In this document: piece by piece, positions 50,730 to 61,599 of the stretch
Position numbering within the stretch: position 1 is the first letter of the stretch
How the letters are laid out: every line of letters begins with the position of its first letter
Assembly (NCBI RefSeq): GCF_001969855.1
Contig: NZ_MRBL01000010.1
Span: 1-64,000, forward strand
Source: Bacillus haynesii
GTDB lineage: Bacteria; Bacillota; Bacilli; Bacillales; Bacillaceae
DNA: 64,000 nt
Direction of reading: 5' to 3'
Made by a program: the position numbers and the translations under genes
The notes under the pieces: model-generated
The model's input: only the letters and a program-made list of their open reading frames with translations
Databases searched by the model: none
Told to the model about the DNA's origin: nothing

Positions 50730-51696
50730 ATGCTTTTGCAGCTTTACTTTGAACCGCCGGCTTTTGATTCGATGCATGGCTGTTCAATACCATTCCGATA
50801 ATGACAAGAGCCATGCCGCTCCAAGAGACGGCACCTGGAAGCGGACTTGAAAGAATCAAAATTTCACCAGCGGCCGCAAACAGCACTTCAAACGATTGTG
50901 TGGCCTCGACAGCCGCTAATTTACGCATATCACCTTTTACAAGGTCGGTTGCGGCAAAGAACAGCACAGTTGCACATATTCCGGAAAAGACAGCCACCAA
51001 TCCTGACTGAATGACTTGTCCCCGGCTGGGCGCACCTGCCGATGCCAGCCCGTACAGCGAGAGGATCAGCCAAAACGGAAGGCTTGCCAGCGTCATCCCC
51101 AATACCCGCTGATAAGCATCAAGGCGCCCGGCGCAAGCTTCCATCATTTTTCTGTTCCCAAGCGGGTATGCAAATGAAGCCAAAATAACCGGCACGATGC
51201 ACAGCAGCATCTCATGCAAAGAAAGCTCTGCTGCATGCTCAGCTTGCATCAGCCCCACCCCGATTAAAATGATAAACGACATCGTCAGCCCCTTATAGGG
51301 AATTTTGCCTCTCATCTGTACGGGACCTGTTTTTGTTTGAATGGTTTCGTAAAAAAGCGGCGCCAAGAGGGAACCGGAAATGATCGTGATTTGCCATGTT
51401 CCCGCGATCAGCCAGCCCGGCCCGTAAGCCGCCGCAAAACAGAGCGGCGCATAAAAGAGGCCGAACCCGATGATGCTCCATCTCAGCCATATGCCCGGCG
51501 CTTTTTTGATTTCCTGAAAAAGCTCTTTTACATTCCCCCTCAGCCAAACGATGACAAATAAAAGAGGCGCCATGAAGATAAATCTTAGCGAAGCGCTCCA
51601 GATCCAGCTCCCCCCTTCAAGCTCCATCGCCCTGTTTAAAACGAATGTAAAAGCAAAAAAGAAGGCTGCAAAAACGCCCAGTATAATCGGCCTCAC
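50728..51696 (-). CDS. Multidrug resistance efflux transporter (EmrE-like DMT)
   Basis: About 322 aa with roughly ten transmembrane helices: FAAFFFAFTFVLNRAMELEG (helix 1), LPFWLILSLYGLASAG, and VEATQSFEVLFAAAGEILIL with the second domain's glutamates. The frame is open 36 codons further, but GTG 51696 with GAGGGG before it, just past the gntR stop, is the natural start. It is co-transcribed with the GntR-family gene upstream. Confidence 0.85.
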   Translation of the reverse strand: MRPIILGVFAAFFFAFTFVLNRAMELEGGSWIWSASLRFIFMAPLLFVIVWLRGNVKELFQEIKKAPGIWLRWSIIGFGLFYAPLCFAAAYGPGWLIAGTWQITIISGSLLAPLFYETIQTKTGPVQMRGKIPYKGLTMSFIILIGVGLMQAEHAAELSLHEMLLCIVPVILASFAYPLGNRKMMEACAGRLDAYQRVLGMTLASLPFWLILSLYGLASAGAPSRGQVIQSGLVAVFSGICATVLFFAATDLVKGDMRKLAAVEATQSFEVLFAAAGEILILSSPLPGAVSWSGMALVIIGMVLNSHASNQKPAVQSKAAKA

Positions 51697-51703
51697 AATC
51701 CCC

Positions 51704-52369
51704 TCACTCCTTTTCCTGATGTCCGGCCAACCGGTCTCCGAGACTGAGCCAGTTTTCCTCGGCAAGCCTGATGGCCGCATCCCGATCCCCCTGTCTGCAG
51801 GCATCGATGATACACTTATGCTGTTCGACAGACTTCAAGCTGCCGATCGAAGAAAACTGCGACATTTCAAGACGGTAGATTTTTGAAGAAATTCTCTCCA
51901 ATGCCCGGGGAATTTCCGGGTTTTTTGATGCTTGTAAAAACACGTCATGAAAAGCAGCATCTGATTCGATTGCTTCGATAATGTCTTCTTTTTGAATCGC
52001 TTGCTGCAACGTTTTGTTATGCGCCTCCAGTTGGTCAAAGTCGGAATCCGTTAAAAAAGGAAACGACAGCCTGACAGCCAGCGCATGCAGTGCCGCAGTG
52101 ACTGTAAAAGCGTGTTCAGCCTCCACGCGATTTAACGGTGCGACACGTGTTGCCGATCCCGGAACAGCTTCAACAAGGCCTTCATCTTCCAGTCGTTTGA
52201 GCGCTTCCCTGACAGGTGTGCGGCTGATGCCAAACTGCTCTGCAAGCTCCTGATCATGCAGGCGCTCCTCCGGCTTTAATTCCAAATGTACAATGGCGCG
52301 CTTCAGCGTTTGATACACTTCTTCCCGAAGCGAAATTCGTTTGATTCGTTTAATGTTATTTTTCATCAT
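51704..52369 (-). CDS. GntR/FadR-family transcriptional regulator
   Basis: About 222 aa. N-terminal wHTH SLREEVYQTLKRAIVHLELK, ELAEQFGISRTPVREALKRL and an FCD C-terminal ligand domain (helical, with histidine in AAFHDVFLQ and EQHKCIIDA). The start is uncertain: codons up to 52402 are open, but an operator-like palindrome at 52370-52389 abuts the ATG pair at 52369/52366. It presumably controls the exporter gene 7 bp downstream. Confidence 0.88.
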   Translation of the reverse strand: MMKNNIKRIKRISLREEVYQTLKRAIVHLELKPEERLHDQELAEQFGISRTPVREALKRLEDEGLVEAVPGSATRVAPLNRVEAEHAFTVTAALHALAVRLSFPFLTDSDFDQLEAHNKTLQQAIQKEDIIEAIESDAAFHDVFLQASKNPEIPRALERISSKIYRLEMSQFSSIGSLKSVEQHKCIIDACRQGDRDAAIRLAEENWLSLGDRLAGHQEKE

Positions 52370-52389
52370 AAAACCAATATATCGGATTT
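52370..52389. promoter_or_regulatory. Candidate GntR operator
   Basis: AAATCCGATATATTGGTTTT (minus strand) is palindromic apart from one mismatch and one wobble (AAA-N-CC-N-ATAT-N-GG-N-TTT). It lies immediately before the preferred gntR start codon, so autorepression is likely. Confidence 0.5.
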
Positions 52390-52406
52390 TGGTTTTATTC
52401 ACAACT

Positions 52407-52435
52407 AAAAAGAGGTTAGATAAAATCTAACCTCT
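52407..52435 (-). terminator. Terminator after the PerR-like gene
   Basis: Minus strand AGAGGTTAGAT / ATCTAACCTCT (perfect 11-bp stem, 3-nt loop) followed by TTTTT. Confidence 0.85.
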
Positions 52436-52444
52436 CAGACCGTT

Positions 52445-52484
52445 GACAAAATCCCAAAACGGCTTATCGTTTTAGGATTTTGTC
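52445..52484. repeat. Repeated 40-bp hairpin, copy 1
   Basis: GACAAAATCC / GGATTTTGTC arms enclose an inner AAAACG / CGTTTT stem; the whole is 40 bp and overlaps the end of the PerR-like gene. A second element of the same length and arms lies at 59343-59382. Confidence 0.8.
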
Positions 52485-52949
52485 ACCCTTTAACCTTTTC
52501 TCTTTAGCGGCGTATTTTCTTTTCGCCTGGCAATCTTTACAGATGCCGTACAGCTCCAATCGGTGATGTGTTACTTTATATCCGGTCTTCCGCACCGCAA
52601 TGTCTTTTACTTTCTCAAGTTGCGGACAATGAAAATCGACGATCTTTCCGCATACTTCGCAAATGACATGATCATGTTCCTCTGCAGCCAGATCAAAGCG
52701 AAGCGGATCTGCAAAGCCCAGTTCTTTTATAAGGCCCTCTTGTTTAAAATAGCGGATGGTGTTGTATATCGTCGCTGTACTAACGGCAGGATAGACTTCC
52801 CTTAATGATTGTTCGATGTCAGCTATTGTGGGATGGTTCCTGTTTGCTAAAAAATAATGGTAGATGGCCAGCCGCTGCGGCGTCATTCGAATGCCTTTCC
52901 GTTTAAGCTGCGCCATCGCTTCCTGCTTTACATTCGTTTCTTTTTCCAT
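52464..52949 (-). CDS. PerR-like Fur-family metalloregulator
   Basis: About 161 aa. Fur winged helix RMTPQRLAIYHYFLANRNHP and STATIYNTIRYFKQEGLIKE. Regulatory metal ligands match PerR, not Fur: H39, D86, H92, H94 and D105 (numbering from ATG 52949), the last being the Asp typical of PerR. Structural zinc CxxC pairs are in ICEVCGK and GICKDC. So it should sense peroxide through Fe- or Mn-binding. It follows the SufU paralogue in one operon under a Zur-type box, which is unusual. Start chosen by family alignment. Confidence 0.88.
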   Translation of the reverse strand: MEKETNVKQEAMAQLKRKGIRMTPQRLAIYHYFLANRNHPTIADIEQSLREVYPAVSTATIYNTIRYFKQEGLIKELGFADPLRFDLAAEEHDHVICEVCGKIVDFHCPQLEKVKDIAVRKTGYKVTHHRLELYGICKDCQAKRKYAAKEKRLKGDKILKR

Positions 52950-53044
52950 GCCTCTTTCGTCTCTTCCCCTTTTTTCCTTTAAATCTTTCGATATTGTTTG
53001 CCCAGCAGCCTTAGAATCGGATTGCTTTATGATGCGTTGTTCAT

Positions 53045-53476
53045 TTAATGGACGTTCTTTTTGATCCGATCGAAGGCCTGCCACGGCATAAGGGCACAGT
53101 TATGACGGGCCCGCAATGGATGGACACCCATCAGGGAAACGGCATCTCCCAGCAGATCATCTGCCGGTTCTTCTCCTTTTCTGATCATATCTTCCATCGC
53201 CTCCCGCATGAGTCCGGCTTCTTTTAACGTCTTTCCTTTTATCAGTTCAGTCATGATTGATGAGGAAGCCATGCTGATGCTGCACCCATCTCCGATAAAA
53301 GCTGCGTCTTCGATCTTTTCATCTTTAATGTCGATAAACAAAGTCATTACATCCCCGCATGTTGGATTTTTATAATGGACGTAATACGCATCGCGTTTAT
53401 CGATTTTTCGAAAATTTCGTCTGTATCTTGCATGATCCATAATGACGGACCGATACAGCTCTTCCAGTTTCGGCAT
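53045..53476 (-). CDS. SufU paralogue (zinc-dependent sulfurtransferase-type scaffold)
   Basis: A 143-aa SufU-like protein. Zinc ligands equivalent to B. subtilis SufU are conserved: C40 and D42 (NPTCGD), C65 (GDGCSISMA) and C127 (RHNCALMPW). SufU takes sulfur from SufS. This copy is outside a suf operon, transcribed with a PerR-like gene, and preceded by a Zur-type box, so it is probably a metal-responsive duplicate. Confidence 0.88.
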   Translation of the reverse strand: MPKLEELYRSVIMDHARYRRNFRKIDKRDAYYVHYKNPTCGDVMTLFIDIKDEKIEDAAFIGDGCSISMASSSIMTELIKGKTLKEAGLMREAMEDMIRKGEEPADDLLGDAVSLMGVHPLRARHNCALMPWQAFDRIKKNVH

Positions 53477-53552
53477 GAAATCATGCTCCTTTCCTTTTGA
53501 ACCGTTTATTTTGGTTGAAAGAATAAACGGATTCAGTTATACTTCCGTTATC

Positions 53553-53573
53553 AAATCGTAATGATTACGATTT
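53553..53573. promoter_or_regulatory. Zur-type box between the SufU operon and the MBL-fold gene
   Basis: A perfect 21-bp palindrome with core TCGTAATGATTACGA flanked by AAA and TTT. This equals the Zur box of B. subtilis (TCGTAATNATTACGA). It is 77 bp upstream of the minus-strand sufU-like start and about 104 bp before the plus-strand MBL gene. Fur and PerR boxes differ at the outer bases. Confidence 0.85.
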
Positions 53574-53676
53574 AATCATAACCGATCAAGAATCTCATCG
53601 CAAATGAAAAGCCACAATGAAACTGCCTTTTCTGAAAAAAGGCAGCTCGGTCAAACACAAGGGGGAAGGATATATC

Positions 53677-54477
53677 ATGAAGGAGCCATACCGCATGCAG
53701 CTCGGTTCTTTTCAAATGACAATTTTATCTGATGGAGCCTTTCGAGTTTCAAGGGATTTCTTTTTAGCGGGAGGAGCCCCTCAGGAAACAGAACGTTATC
53801 CTGAAGAATTTGAAGTCGCGCTGAACTTTGTCTGTCTGGAGACGAACGGCAAACGGATACTGATTGATACGGGATTTGGTGAAACAGGTGGACAAGGAAG
53901 CGGGCACTTGCTTCATCACCTGACGCAGGCGGGAATCAAGCCTGACTCGATAGACTATGTCATTTTGTCACACAGTCATTTAGATCATACGGGAGGTCTT
54001 CTGAAAACCGGGGCGCCCGCTTTTCCAAACGCTGTTCATCTGATCAGTGAAGCAGAATGGCTGTACGCAAAACAAACGCCGGCTTCTCTACAGTTTCACA
54101 TTCTCTCCGCTGTCCGGCCGCTTCTGAAGCTGCTGACAGAAGACACCGAACTGCTTCCCGGACTGAAACTGATCCATACGCCCGGACATACACCTGGACA
54201 CCTGACGATTGAATTGCAGACAAAAGATGACGTCTGTCAGATCATCAATGACGTATTTCACATTCCGGAAAGTATTTCCAATCCGAAAACTCGGGTTTCG
54301 CTTGAGCATGATCCTATCGAGGGGGAAATGACAAGGAGACTGCTGGCCCGGCAGGCTTATAATGGACGGGTCCTGCTCCACGGCTGTCATTTTCCCTATC
54401 CCGGCTTCGGGTTCATCGAAAAGCAGGACTCACTTTTTCAATGGAAACCGGTTCAATACGAAAAGAAAACTCGCTGA
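53677..54477 (+). CDS. Metallo-beta-lactamase-fold hydrolase (YtnP-like)
   Basis: About 266 aa MBL-fold enzyme. Metal-binding motif HSHLDHTGG, a later GHTPGH histidine, NDVFH aspartate and final HGCH histidine are all in place. YtnP-type members degrade N-acyl homoserine lactones or other esters. The ATG at 53677 with GGGGGAAGGA upstream is preferred over one 60 nt earlier. Divergent from the sufU-like operon across a Zur-type box, so expression may respond to zinc. Confidence 0.88.
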   Translation: MKEPYRMQLGSFQMTILSDGAFRVSRDFFLAGGAPQETERYPEEFEVALNFVCLETNGKRILIDTGFGETGGQGSGHLLHHLTQAGIKPDSIDYVILSHSHLDHTGGLLKTGAPAFPNAVHLISEAEWLYAKQTPASLQFHILSAVRPLLKLLTEDTELLPGLKLIHTPGHTPGHLTIELQTKDDVCQIINDVFHIPESISNPKTRVSLEHDPIEGEMTRRLLARQAYNGRVLLHGCHFPYPGFGFIEKQDSLFQWKPVQYEKKTR

Positions 54478-54490
54478 ATCAGCGAGTTTT
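54466..54490. terminator. Bidirectional terminator between the MBL gene and ymaB
   Basis: Perfect arms AAAACTCGCTGA / TCAGCGAGTTTT around a single base; overlaps the MBL stop codon and lies 6 bp from the ymaB stop. Confidence 0.85.
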
Positions 54491-54495
54491 CCGAT

Positions 54496-55113
54496 TTAAA
54501 CTAAGATATCGACGACAAACTGTGACCAAGATTCAAGCCTGTCATAGGCGCTTTTTTCTTTCAGATCACTGGCTTTCATCCAACGGCCGGCAATCTGCTC
54601 CTTTTCTTTCACTTCAACGTGTGCGCCCGGTTTTAATTCAAGCGCTGAAAGGATTCCGATATGTACTTTTCCGACGCTGTTTTCATCATCATTAATCAGT
54701 CCGAGCGTCACCATTTTTTCTTTATCTGACTCCTCGATTTGAAGCTCTTCATCAAGTTCGCGGTCTGTATTCAACTTCAGAATATCGGAAAAGTCGAGCC
54801 CTTCGGCAAAGTTCATGTGTCCGCCGAAGCCGAGTGACAGCTTGTTGTGAAGCCGCGTTTCCCCTCCGCCTTCGAGCCGCTCATAGACAAATATTTCGTC
54901 TTCTCTTTTGATGACAACATAAGGGATCGGCTGTTTAAATGCAGGATCTTCCTCGGCGTCTCCCCTTCTCATTTCACTGAAGTGGCGTTCAATATGCGCC
55001 ATGATCTTCCCGATCGTCTCGCCGTCGCTGTTGACGCCTTGGAAGGTCAGCGTTTCATTTGCAAATACGTTTTCCCGCGGGACCACGAGAATCATTTCGT
55101 CCATTTTTCCCAT
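54496..55113 (-). CDS. ymaB: YmaB, Nudix-related protein
   Basis: About 205 aa. Conserved in the nrd locus of Bacillus; contains a Nudix-like segment (GFGGHMNFAEGLDFSDILKL with ELDEELQIEE) close to the Nudix box G-x5-E-x7-REUXEE. Possibly hydrolyses a nucleotide substrate. ATG 55113 with GAGGAGG upstream is preferred over the longer frame. Same order as B. subtilis. Confidence 0.9.
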   Translation of the reverse strand: MGKMDEMILVVPRENVFANETLTFQGVNSDGETIGKIMAHIERHFSEMRRGDAEEDPAFKQPIPYVVIKREDEIFVYERLEGGGETRLHNKLSLGFGGHMNFAEGLDFSDILKLNTDRELDEELQIEESDKEKMVTLGLINDDENSVGKVHIGILSALELKPGAHVEVKEKEQIAGRWMKASDLKEKSAYDRLESWSQFVVDILV

Positions 55114-55136
55114 CGTATTCGTTTCCTCCTCAAAGT

Positions 55137-55163
55137 GAAAAGAGCAGATTCGTTCTGCTCTCA
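55137..55163 (-). terminator. Terminator between nrdF and ymaB
   Basis: Minus-strand GAGCAGA / TCTGCTC with a 5-nt loop and TTTTC. It lies between nrdF and ymaB and may reduce read-through. Confidence 0.75.
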
Positions 55164-55226
55164 TTTTGCCGTGTATCAATAACTGAAAGGCGGGGCCAGG
55201 GCGCGGGTGCGCCCTTTTAGCCCGGC

Positions 55227-56204
55227 TTACTTATCGTCAAAGTAAAAGTCGTCGTCTTTTAACGGTTCAACTGTTGCTTTTTTGTAGCCGTTCCCTTTCA
55301 TTGAGAAGAAGTCGTGTGACTTCGTTTTCGTATTCAACCCGTTCAACACGATCGGATTGATCTCTTCTTCTTCAAAATAAGCTTCAAAGCCAAGGTTCAT
55401 CAGCGCTTTGTTGGCATTGTAGCGGATGAACTTCTTCACGTCGTGTGAAAGGCCGACCTGATCGTACAGGTCTTCTGTATATTCAAGCTCATTTTCATAA
55501 AGCTCTTTCAATAGATCAATGGCAAACGCATACAGCTCTTCTTTTTTCTCCGCTGTCTGCTGATTGTAAATCTCCTGAGCGAGCAGGCCGACATAGACGC
55601 CGTGAATCGCTTCATCCCGCAGGATCAGGTTGATGATTTCTCCGCTTTGCATCAGCTTGCCTTGTCCGTAAAAATAAAGCGGGTAGTAGAAGCCGCTGTA
55701 GAACAGGAAGCTTTCTAAATAAACGGATGCGACCATCGCTTTAAACAGCGAGATCTTATCGCCCTGGCGGATTTTTTCATAAAGCCCGACAATGATCTGA
55801 GCTTTTTTCTGCAGGTATTTGTTTTGTTTGACCCATTCAAAGACTTCGTTGATCGTCTCTGTCGGGGCGAGCGTCATGAAAATGTTTGAATAGGACTTGG
55901 CGTGAACCGCGTTTTCCATCATCGCCATGAAATTCAGCACCGCTTTGCGCTGATGCCCTTCTACATGCTCAGCAACAAGGGGCATTCCTGTGTTCCCCTG
56001 CTCTGTGTCGAGAAGCGTCAGCCCCGCGAGCACCTTCATGTATGTGTCCTGTTCATTTTTACCCAAGTACTTCCATGTCAGAAGATCTCCATTAAGCGCA
56101 ATCTCTTCCGGAAGCCAAAACTGCTTCACATTTTGGTTGTAAAACATTTGGGTAAAATCATCTTCATGCTTTGACCAGTTTGCTGCATCATAAATTTTCG
56201 TCAC
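55227..56204 (-). CDS. nrdF: Class Ib ribonucleotide reductase beta subunit
   Basis: About 325 aa. Metal ligands typical of NrdF: D and E in [15 protein letters not shown] and H in [15 protein letters not shown] and the later [10 protein letters not shown] / [11 protein letters not shown]. Holds the di-manganese tyrosyl-radical cofactor made with NrdI. Start GTG 56204 (AAAGGAG 9 nt upstream) matches B. subtilis NrdF ([17 protein letters not shown]). Part of nrdI-nrdE-nrdF. Confidence 0.97.
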   Translation of the reverse strand: MTKIYDAANWSKHEDDFTQMFYNQNVKQFWLPEEIALNGDLLTWKYLGKNEQDTYMKVLAGLTLLDTEQGNTGMPLVAEHVEGHQRKAVLNFMAMMENAVHAKSYSNIFMTLAPTETINEVFEWVKQNKYLQKKAQIIVGLYEKIRQGDKISLFKAMVASVYLESFLFYSGFYYPLYFYGQGKLMQSGEIINLILRDEAIHGVYVGLLAQEIYNQQTAEKKEELYAFAIDLLKELYENELEYTEDLYDQVGLSHDVKKFIRYNANKALMNLGFEAYFEEEEINPIVLNGLNTKTKSHDFFSMKGNGYKKATVEPLKDDDFYFDDK

Positions 56205-56224
56205 TTTCGCATACTCTCCTTTAA

Positions 56225-58691
<2,467 letters not shown>

Positions 58692-58728
58692 CTAGTAAAA
58701 TTGTTTCCGAGTCTTCCACTCGAACCTT

Positions 58729-58744
58729 ACACAATATATAGTAT
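58729..58744. promoter_or_regulatory. NrdR box 1
   Basis: ACACAATATATAGTAT fits the NrdR consensus (ACA-CWATATWTTGTG-like). It lies 40 bp upstream of nrdI and overlaps the likely -10 region; a partner box is 16 bp away. Confidence 0.78.
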
Positions 58745-58760
58745 ACTATCATTCAAGAAA

Positions 58761-58776
58761 ACACAATATATTGTGC
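58761..58776. promoter_or_regulatory. NrdR box 2
   Basis: ACACAATATATTGTGC, a near-perfect NrdR palindrome. Exactly 16 bp separate it from box 1, placing both on the same face of the helix (about three turns), the known arrangement for NrdR repression of nrd genes. Confidence 0.85.
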
Positions 58777-58836
58777 TCGAGTTGATGAAAGTTCACAATT
58801 CGCTTCAGCTTAGGAGGCCTAAGGCCAAAGAAATAT

Positions 58837-58869
58837 GAGTAGAATGAGAGCCGTTCGCTCATCCTACTC
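58837..58869. other. Hairpin between nrd promoter and ymzA
   Basis: GAGTAG-ATGAG ... CTCAT-CTACTC, an imperfect 11-bp stem with about a 10-nt loop, without a T tract. It may end ymzA transcription weakly or protect a 5' end. 58689-58928 otherwise carries only the NrdR-controlled promoter. Confidence 0.4.
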
Positions 58870-58928
58870 ACAAACCGAAATCTATCATAACACGAAAAAA
58901 ATTGAGTTAGTAGACTAGACTTTTTCGC

Positions 58929-59141
58929 TTATTTTTTGTAAGCGTCACAGCACTTGTTCTCGCATACCTCTTTAATATCGGCTTCGATGCCAAGTTCCTT
59001 AAGAACCGACTGGACAGCCGTCATGATCGACGCTTCCCTGACAAGTTCTTTTCCGTTTACGAGAATACTTGTGCCGTATTCATAGCAGGAATCATCTTCA
59101 CACGTCTCTTCCCAATGGTTGATGACGATCTTAGGTTTCAT
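58929..59141 (-). CDS. ymzA: YmzA-like small protein
   Basis: About 70 aa from ATG 59141 (AAAGGAATG upstream). Cysteine-rich at both ends (HWEETCEDDSC, then CENKCCDAY), with a beta-like GTSILVNGKELVREASIM centre. The locus and size match B. subtilis ymzA upstream of nrdI, though here the nrd promoter lies between. Function unknown; the cysteines suggest metal or redox. Confidence 0.65.
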   Translation of the reverse strand: MKPKIVINHWEETCEDDSCYEYGTSILVNGKELVREASIMTAVQSVLKELGIEADIKEVCENKCCDAYKK

Positions 59142-59342
59142 TGTTTGCTCATTCCTTTTCATTTTCAAACTGAATTAATGTAAACACTACTTAGTTTAGC
59201 GATTAGATGCCGCTTTGTAAATTTGAATGCCTCGGGCTTTCACAGGACGTGATGACGGCGGCGTTTTAGACAGGATGTCTGAGTTTTTTTCCTCTGAAGG
59301 ACCGGCAACGGGCGCAGATGATTGTAACGTCACCATGAAAAC

Positions 59343-59382
59343 GACAAAATCCCAAAACAGTAACCTGTTTCAGGATTTTGTC
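59343..59382. repeat. Repeated 40-bp hairpin, copy 2
   Basis: GACAAAATCC / GGATTTTGTC arms with inner AAAACAG / CTGTTT stem, exactly 40 bp like copy 1 at 52445-52484 and sharing its ten-base arms and the AAAAC/GTTTT inner core. It lies between hfq and ymzA; the surrounding 59169-59432 stretch has no gene (ymzC of B. subtilis is absent). Confidence 0.8.
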
Positions 59383-59432
59383 AGGCAATCTGAAAAAAAC
59401 ATGCTAGGCATGGTCTTTTAGTCCGCGAATCG

Positions 59433-59654
59433 CTATTCGAGTTCGAGCTGAACGTTTTTTTGCGGTGCAAACGTGGAAATGGCGTGTTTGTATATAAGCT
59501 GCTGTTTTCCTTCCGATTCAATCAACACTGTAAAGTTGTCAAATCCTTTTACCTGTCCGCGCAGCTGAAATCCATTCAGTAAAAAGACCGTGACAAATGT
59601 ATTTTCTTTCCGAATCTGATTCAAAAACTGATCTTGAATATTTATCGATTTCAT
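59433..59654 (-). CDS. hfq: RNA chaperone Hfq
   Basis: A 73-aa Sm-like hexamer subunit. Sm1 motif [40 protein letters not shown], Sm2 [15 protein letters not shown]. Binds sRNAs and mRNAs. Immediately downstream of miaA as in most Bacilli. Confidence 0.98.
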   Translation of the reverse strand: MKSINIQDQFLNQIRKENTFVTVFLLNGFQLRGQVKGFDNFTVLIESEGKQQLIYKHAISTFAPQKNVQLELE

Positions 59655-59695
59655 GGTTCTGGTCCTCCTTGTTTCTCTATACCATATTGTTTCGA

Positions 59696-60640
59696 TTAAA
59701 GTTCGAGCTTTCCTGCTATGTAAGTGAAAATTTCCTGTTTTTTCTGCTCGATATTGACAGGGGGCGTCATGTCAAACCAGGCGACATCCATTTGATTTCT
59801 GAACCATGTCAGCTGCCTTTTGGCATAGCGTCTCGAATTCCGCTTCAGCGTCTCAACCGCCTCTTCCAACGACGCTCTGCCTTCAAGATGCCCATAAAGC
59901 TCTTTGTAACCGATGGCCTGAACAGACTGGCAGTTTCTTACGTTTTCATCATAAAGCTGTTTCACTTCATCCAGCAGCCCCTCATCCATCATCTGGTCAA
60001 CGCGGCGGTTGATCCTGTCATACAGCACTTCCCGCTCCATCGTCAAACCGATGAGAGCCGTGGTGTATAAAAGCTCTTTCCGCTGTCCTTCCATATGTTC
60101 GGACATCGTTTTTCCTGTCGTATGCAGGATTTCAAGCGCCCTGATGACCCTTCGTTTATTGTTTGGATGAATGGCCCTTGCCGCTTCGGGATCGCGCTCT
60201 TTCAAAAGACCGTGAACATATTCGGCCCCCCTCTTGTCAGAGAGCGCCTCCATCTCCGCCCGAAACTCAGGATCGCCTGCTTCCTCTGTAAAAGAGTAGT
60301 CGTAAAGGACAGACTGGATATAGAGCCCGGTTCCCCCGACAATCATCGGAAGCTTCCCCCGTCTGTCAATCTCTGCGATTTTTTGTCTGACGATCTCCTG
60401 ATATTCAGCGACCGAGAAAGATTCCTTCGGTTCTTTAATATCGATCAGGTGATGAGGAACCCCGTTCATTTCCTCTTCTCTTATTTTTGCTGTGCCGATA
60501 TCCATTCTTTTGTAAATCTGCATCGAATCTCCGCTGATAATTTCCGCGTTCAAATGCTCGGCCAGCATGACGCTTAATTTTGTTTTACCGACAGCGGTCG
60601 GTCCGATCAAAACGATGACCGGCGGTTTCATTTTATTCAC
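59696..60640 (-). CDS. miaA: tRNA dimethylallyltransferase MiaA
   Basis: A 314-aa enzyme that adds dimethylallyl to A37 of tRNAs reading UNN codons. P-loop GPTAVGKT at residues 13-20, [19 protein letters not shown], and the catalytic RHLTWFRNQ-like [13 protein letters not shown]. Conserved position before hfq. Confidence 0.97.
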   Translation of the reverse strand: MNKMKPPVIVLIGPTAVGKTKLSVMLAEHLNAEIISGDSMQIYKRMDIGTAKIREEEMNGVPHHLIDIKEPKESFSVAEYQEIVRQKIAEIDRRGKLPMIVGGTGLYIQSVLYDYSFTEEAGDPEFRAEMEALSDKRGAEYVHGLLKERDPEAARAIHPNNKRRVIRALEILHTTGKTMSEHMEGQRKELLYTTALIGLTMEREVLYDRINRRVDQMMDEGLLDEVKQLYDENVRNCQSVQAIGYKELYGHLEGRASLEEAVETLKRNSRRYAKRQLTWFRNQMDVAWFDMTPPVNIEQKKQEIFTYIAGKLEL

Positions 60641-60741
60641 TGCTGATCACTCTCTTTAAACAAGCTCCTCCCATTATACCATTTCACGTTCAAAAACACC
60701 CATTTCATTTTACCCGTTTTCACTGTTTTCCAAACATTCCC

Positions 60742-61143
60742 TCACCAGCCTATCGGCTCATTTCCCACGATTTCTCTTGTGTAACCCTTAAAATGATGCC
60801 GATGCCTCTCCTTCATTCCGTCGGTTAAATATACGACTCCGCCATATCTGATCGGAGGTGCCGTAGAATATGCCAGATAGGTCGTGCCCCCGATTTCATG
60901 GTAGTGCGTGCCGTCCGCCCGCGGAATCGCGGGCCCTGTAATCGCGTAATACCTATGGTAATGACCATCATCAAAAGAAGTAATTCCGGAATAAAAATGT
61001 ACGTGCCCATCTGTATTGCTTCCGTTTGCCGGCTGGGAAAAACCTTCAATTAGGTGGTAATGGCCGTCGGCAATCGATGTTTTCGCCCTGTAGGCGTGGG
61101 CATGGGCCGGCGATTTTGCCCAATCCGACTGATACAGCGTCAT
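60742..61143 (-). CDS. ymaF: YmaF spore-coat-like protein
   Basis: About 133 aa of the YmaF family. It is built from repeated His/Gly elements: DGHYHLIEGFS, DGHVHFYSGITS, DGHYHRYYAITG, DGTHYHEIGGTTY and RHRHHFKGYT, typical of spore-coat or metal-binding repeat proteins. ATG 61143 with AAGGAGTGAG upstream is used. Divergent from ymaG. Confidence 0.88.
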   Translation of the reverse strand: MTLYQSDWAKSPAHAHAYRAKTSIADGHYHLIEGFSQPANGSNTDGHVHFYSGITSFDDGHYHRYYAITGPAIPRADGTHYHEIGGTTYLAYSTAPPIRYGGVVYLTDGMKERHRHHFKGYTREIVGNEPIGW

Positions 61144-61267
61144 GTTTCGCTCACTCCTTTTTGAGGGCGGCTTCAAAAAATAATCCGGCGGGTGCCCAAG
61201 CAAAAACGGCTGGGCAGAATACAGTGATGTTAGTCAGGTTTCATTTTATTATTGGAGGGATTTTTTT

Positions 61268-61486
61268 ATGAATCATTTCGACCATGCTCCTGTCTATTAC
61301 GACGACAACCAGCGAATCATCGGCAGGCCTTTCTTTGGCGGACCTTTTGGGCGCCCGTTTTTCGGCCCGCGTCCATTTTTCGGTCCGGGCCCCTTCTTCG
61401 GAGGTTTTTTGGGTGGCCTTACTGCCGGAGCGCTTCTCGGCCCTTGGGGATATCCGTATCCGCCATATCCTTTCTATCCTTATTAA
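61268..61486 (+). CDS. ymaG: YmaG inner spore coat protein
   Basis: A 72-aa Gly/Pro/Phe/Tyr-rich protein (GRPFFGGPFGRPFFGPRPFF and a PYPPYPFYPY tail) resembling B. subtilis YmaG, an inner spore coat component. GGAGGG ribosome site. Such low-complexity proteins assemble into coat matrices; no catalytic residues. Confidence 0.85.
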   Translation: MNHFDHAPVYYDDNQRIIGRPFFGGPFGRPFFGPRPFFGPGPFFGGFLGGLTAGALLGPWGYPYPPYPFYPY

Positions 61487-61494
61487 CGACAGAT

Positions 61495-61519
61495 AAAGGC
61501 TCTTTCAGGGGCCTTTTTA
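61495..61519 (+). terminator. Terminator of ymaG
   Basis: Stem AAAGGC / GCCTTT with a 10-nt loop followed by TTTTT, 9 bp past the stop codon. Confidence 0.8.
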
Positions 61520-61564
61520 CATAACTTTTTTCTTGACTTAAAACTTTTGCATCAATTAAGATGG

Positions 61565-61588
61565 TTTCTATCAACCGGTTAGTAAAGC
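61565..61588. promoter_or_regulatory. Possible operator of the tetR relic / ebrAB
   Basis: Palindrome centred on AACCGGTT (TTTCTATCAACCGGTTAGTA), with seven of about eleven outer pairs complementary. It lies upstream of the decayed tetR frame and therefore before ebrA. Confidence 0.4.
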
Positions 61589-61599
61589 GGGTTTTTTTT

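Noticed and set aside
59227-59421. 64-codon plus-strand frame between ymzA and hfq
   Set aside because: No ribosome site, runs through the repeated hairpin, and composition is not protein-like.
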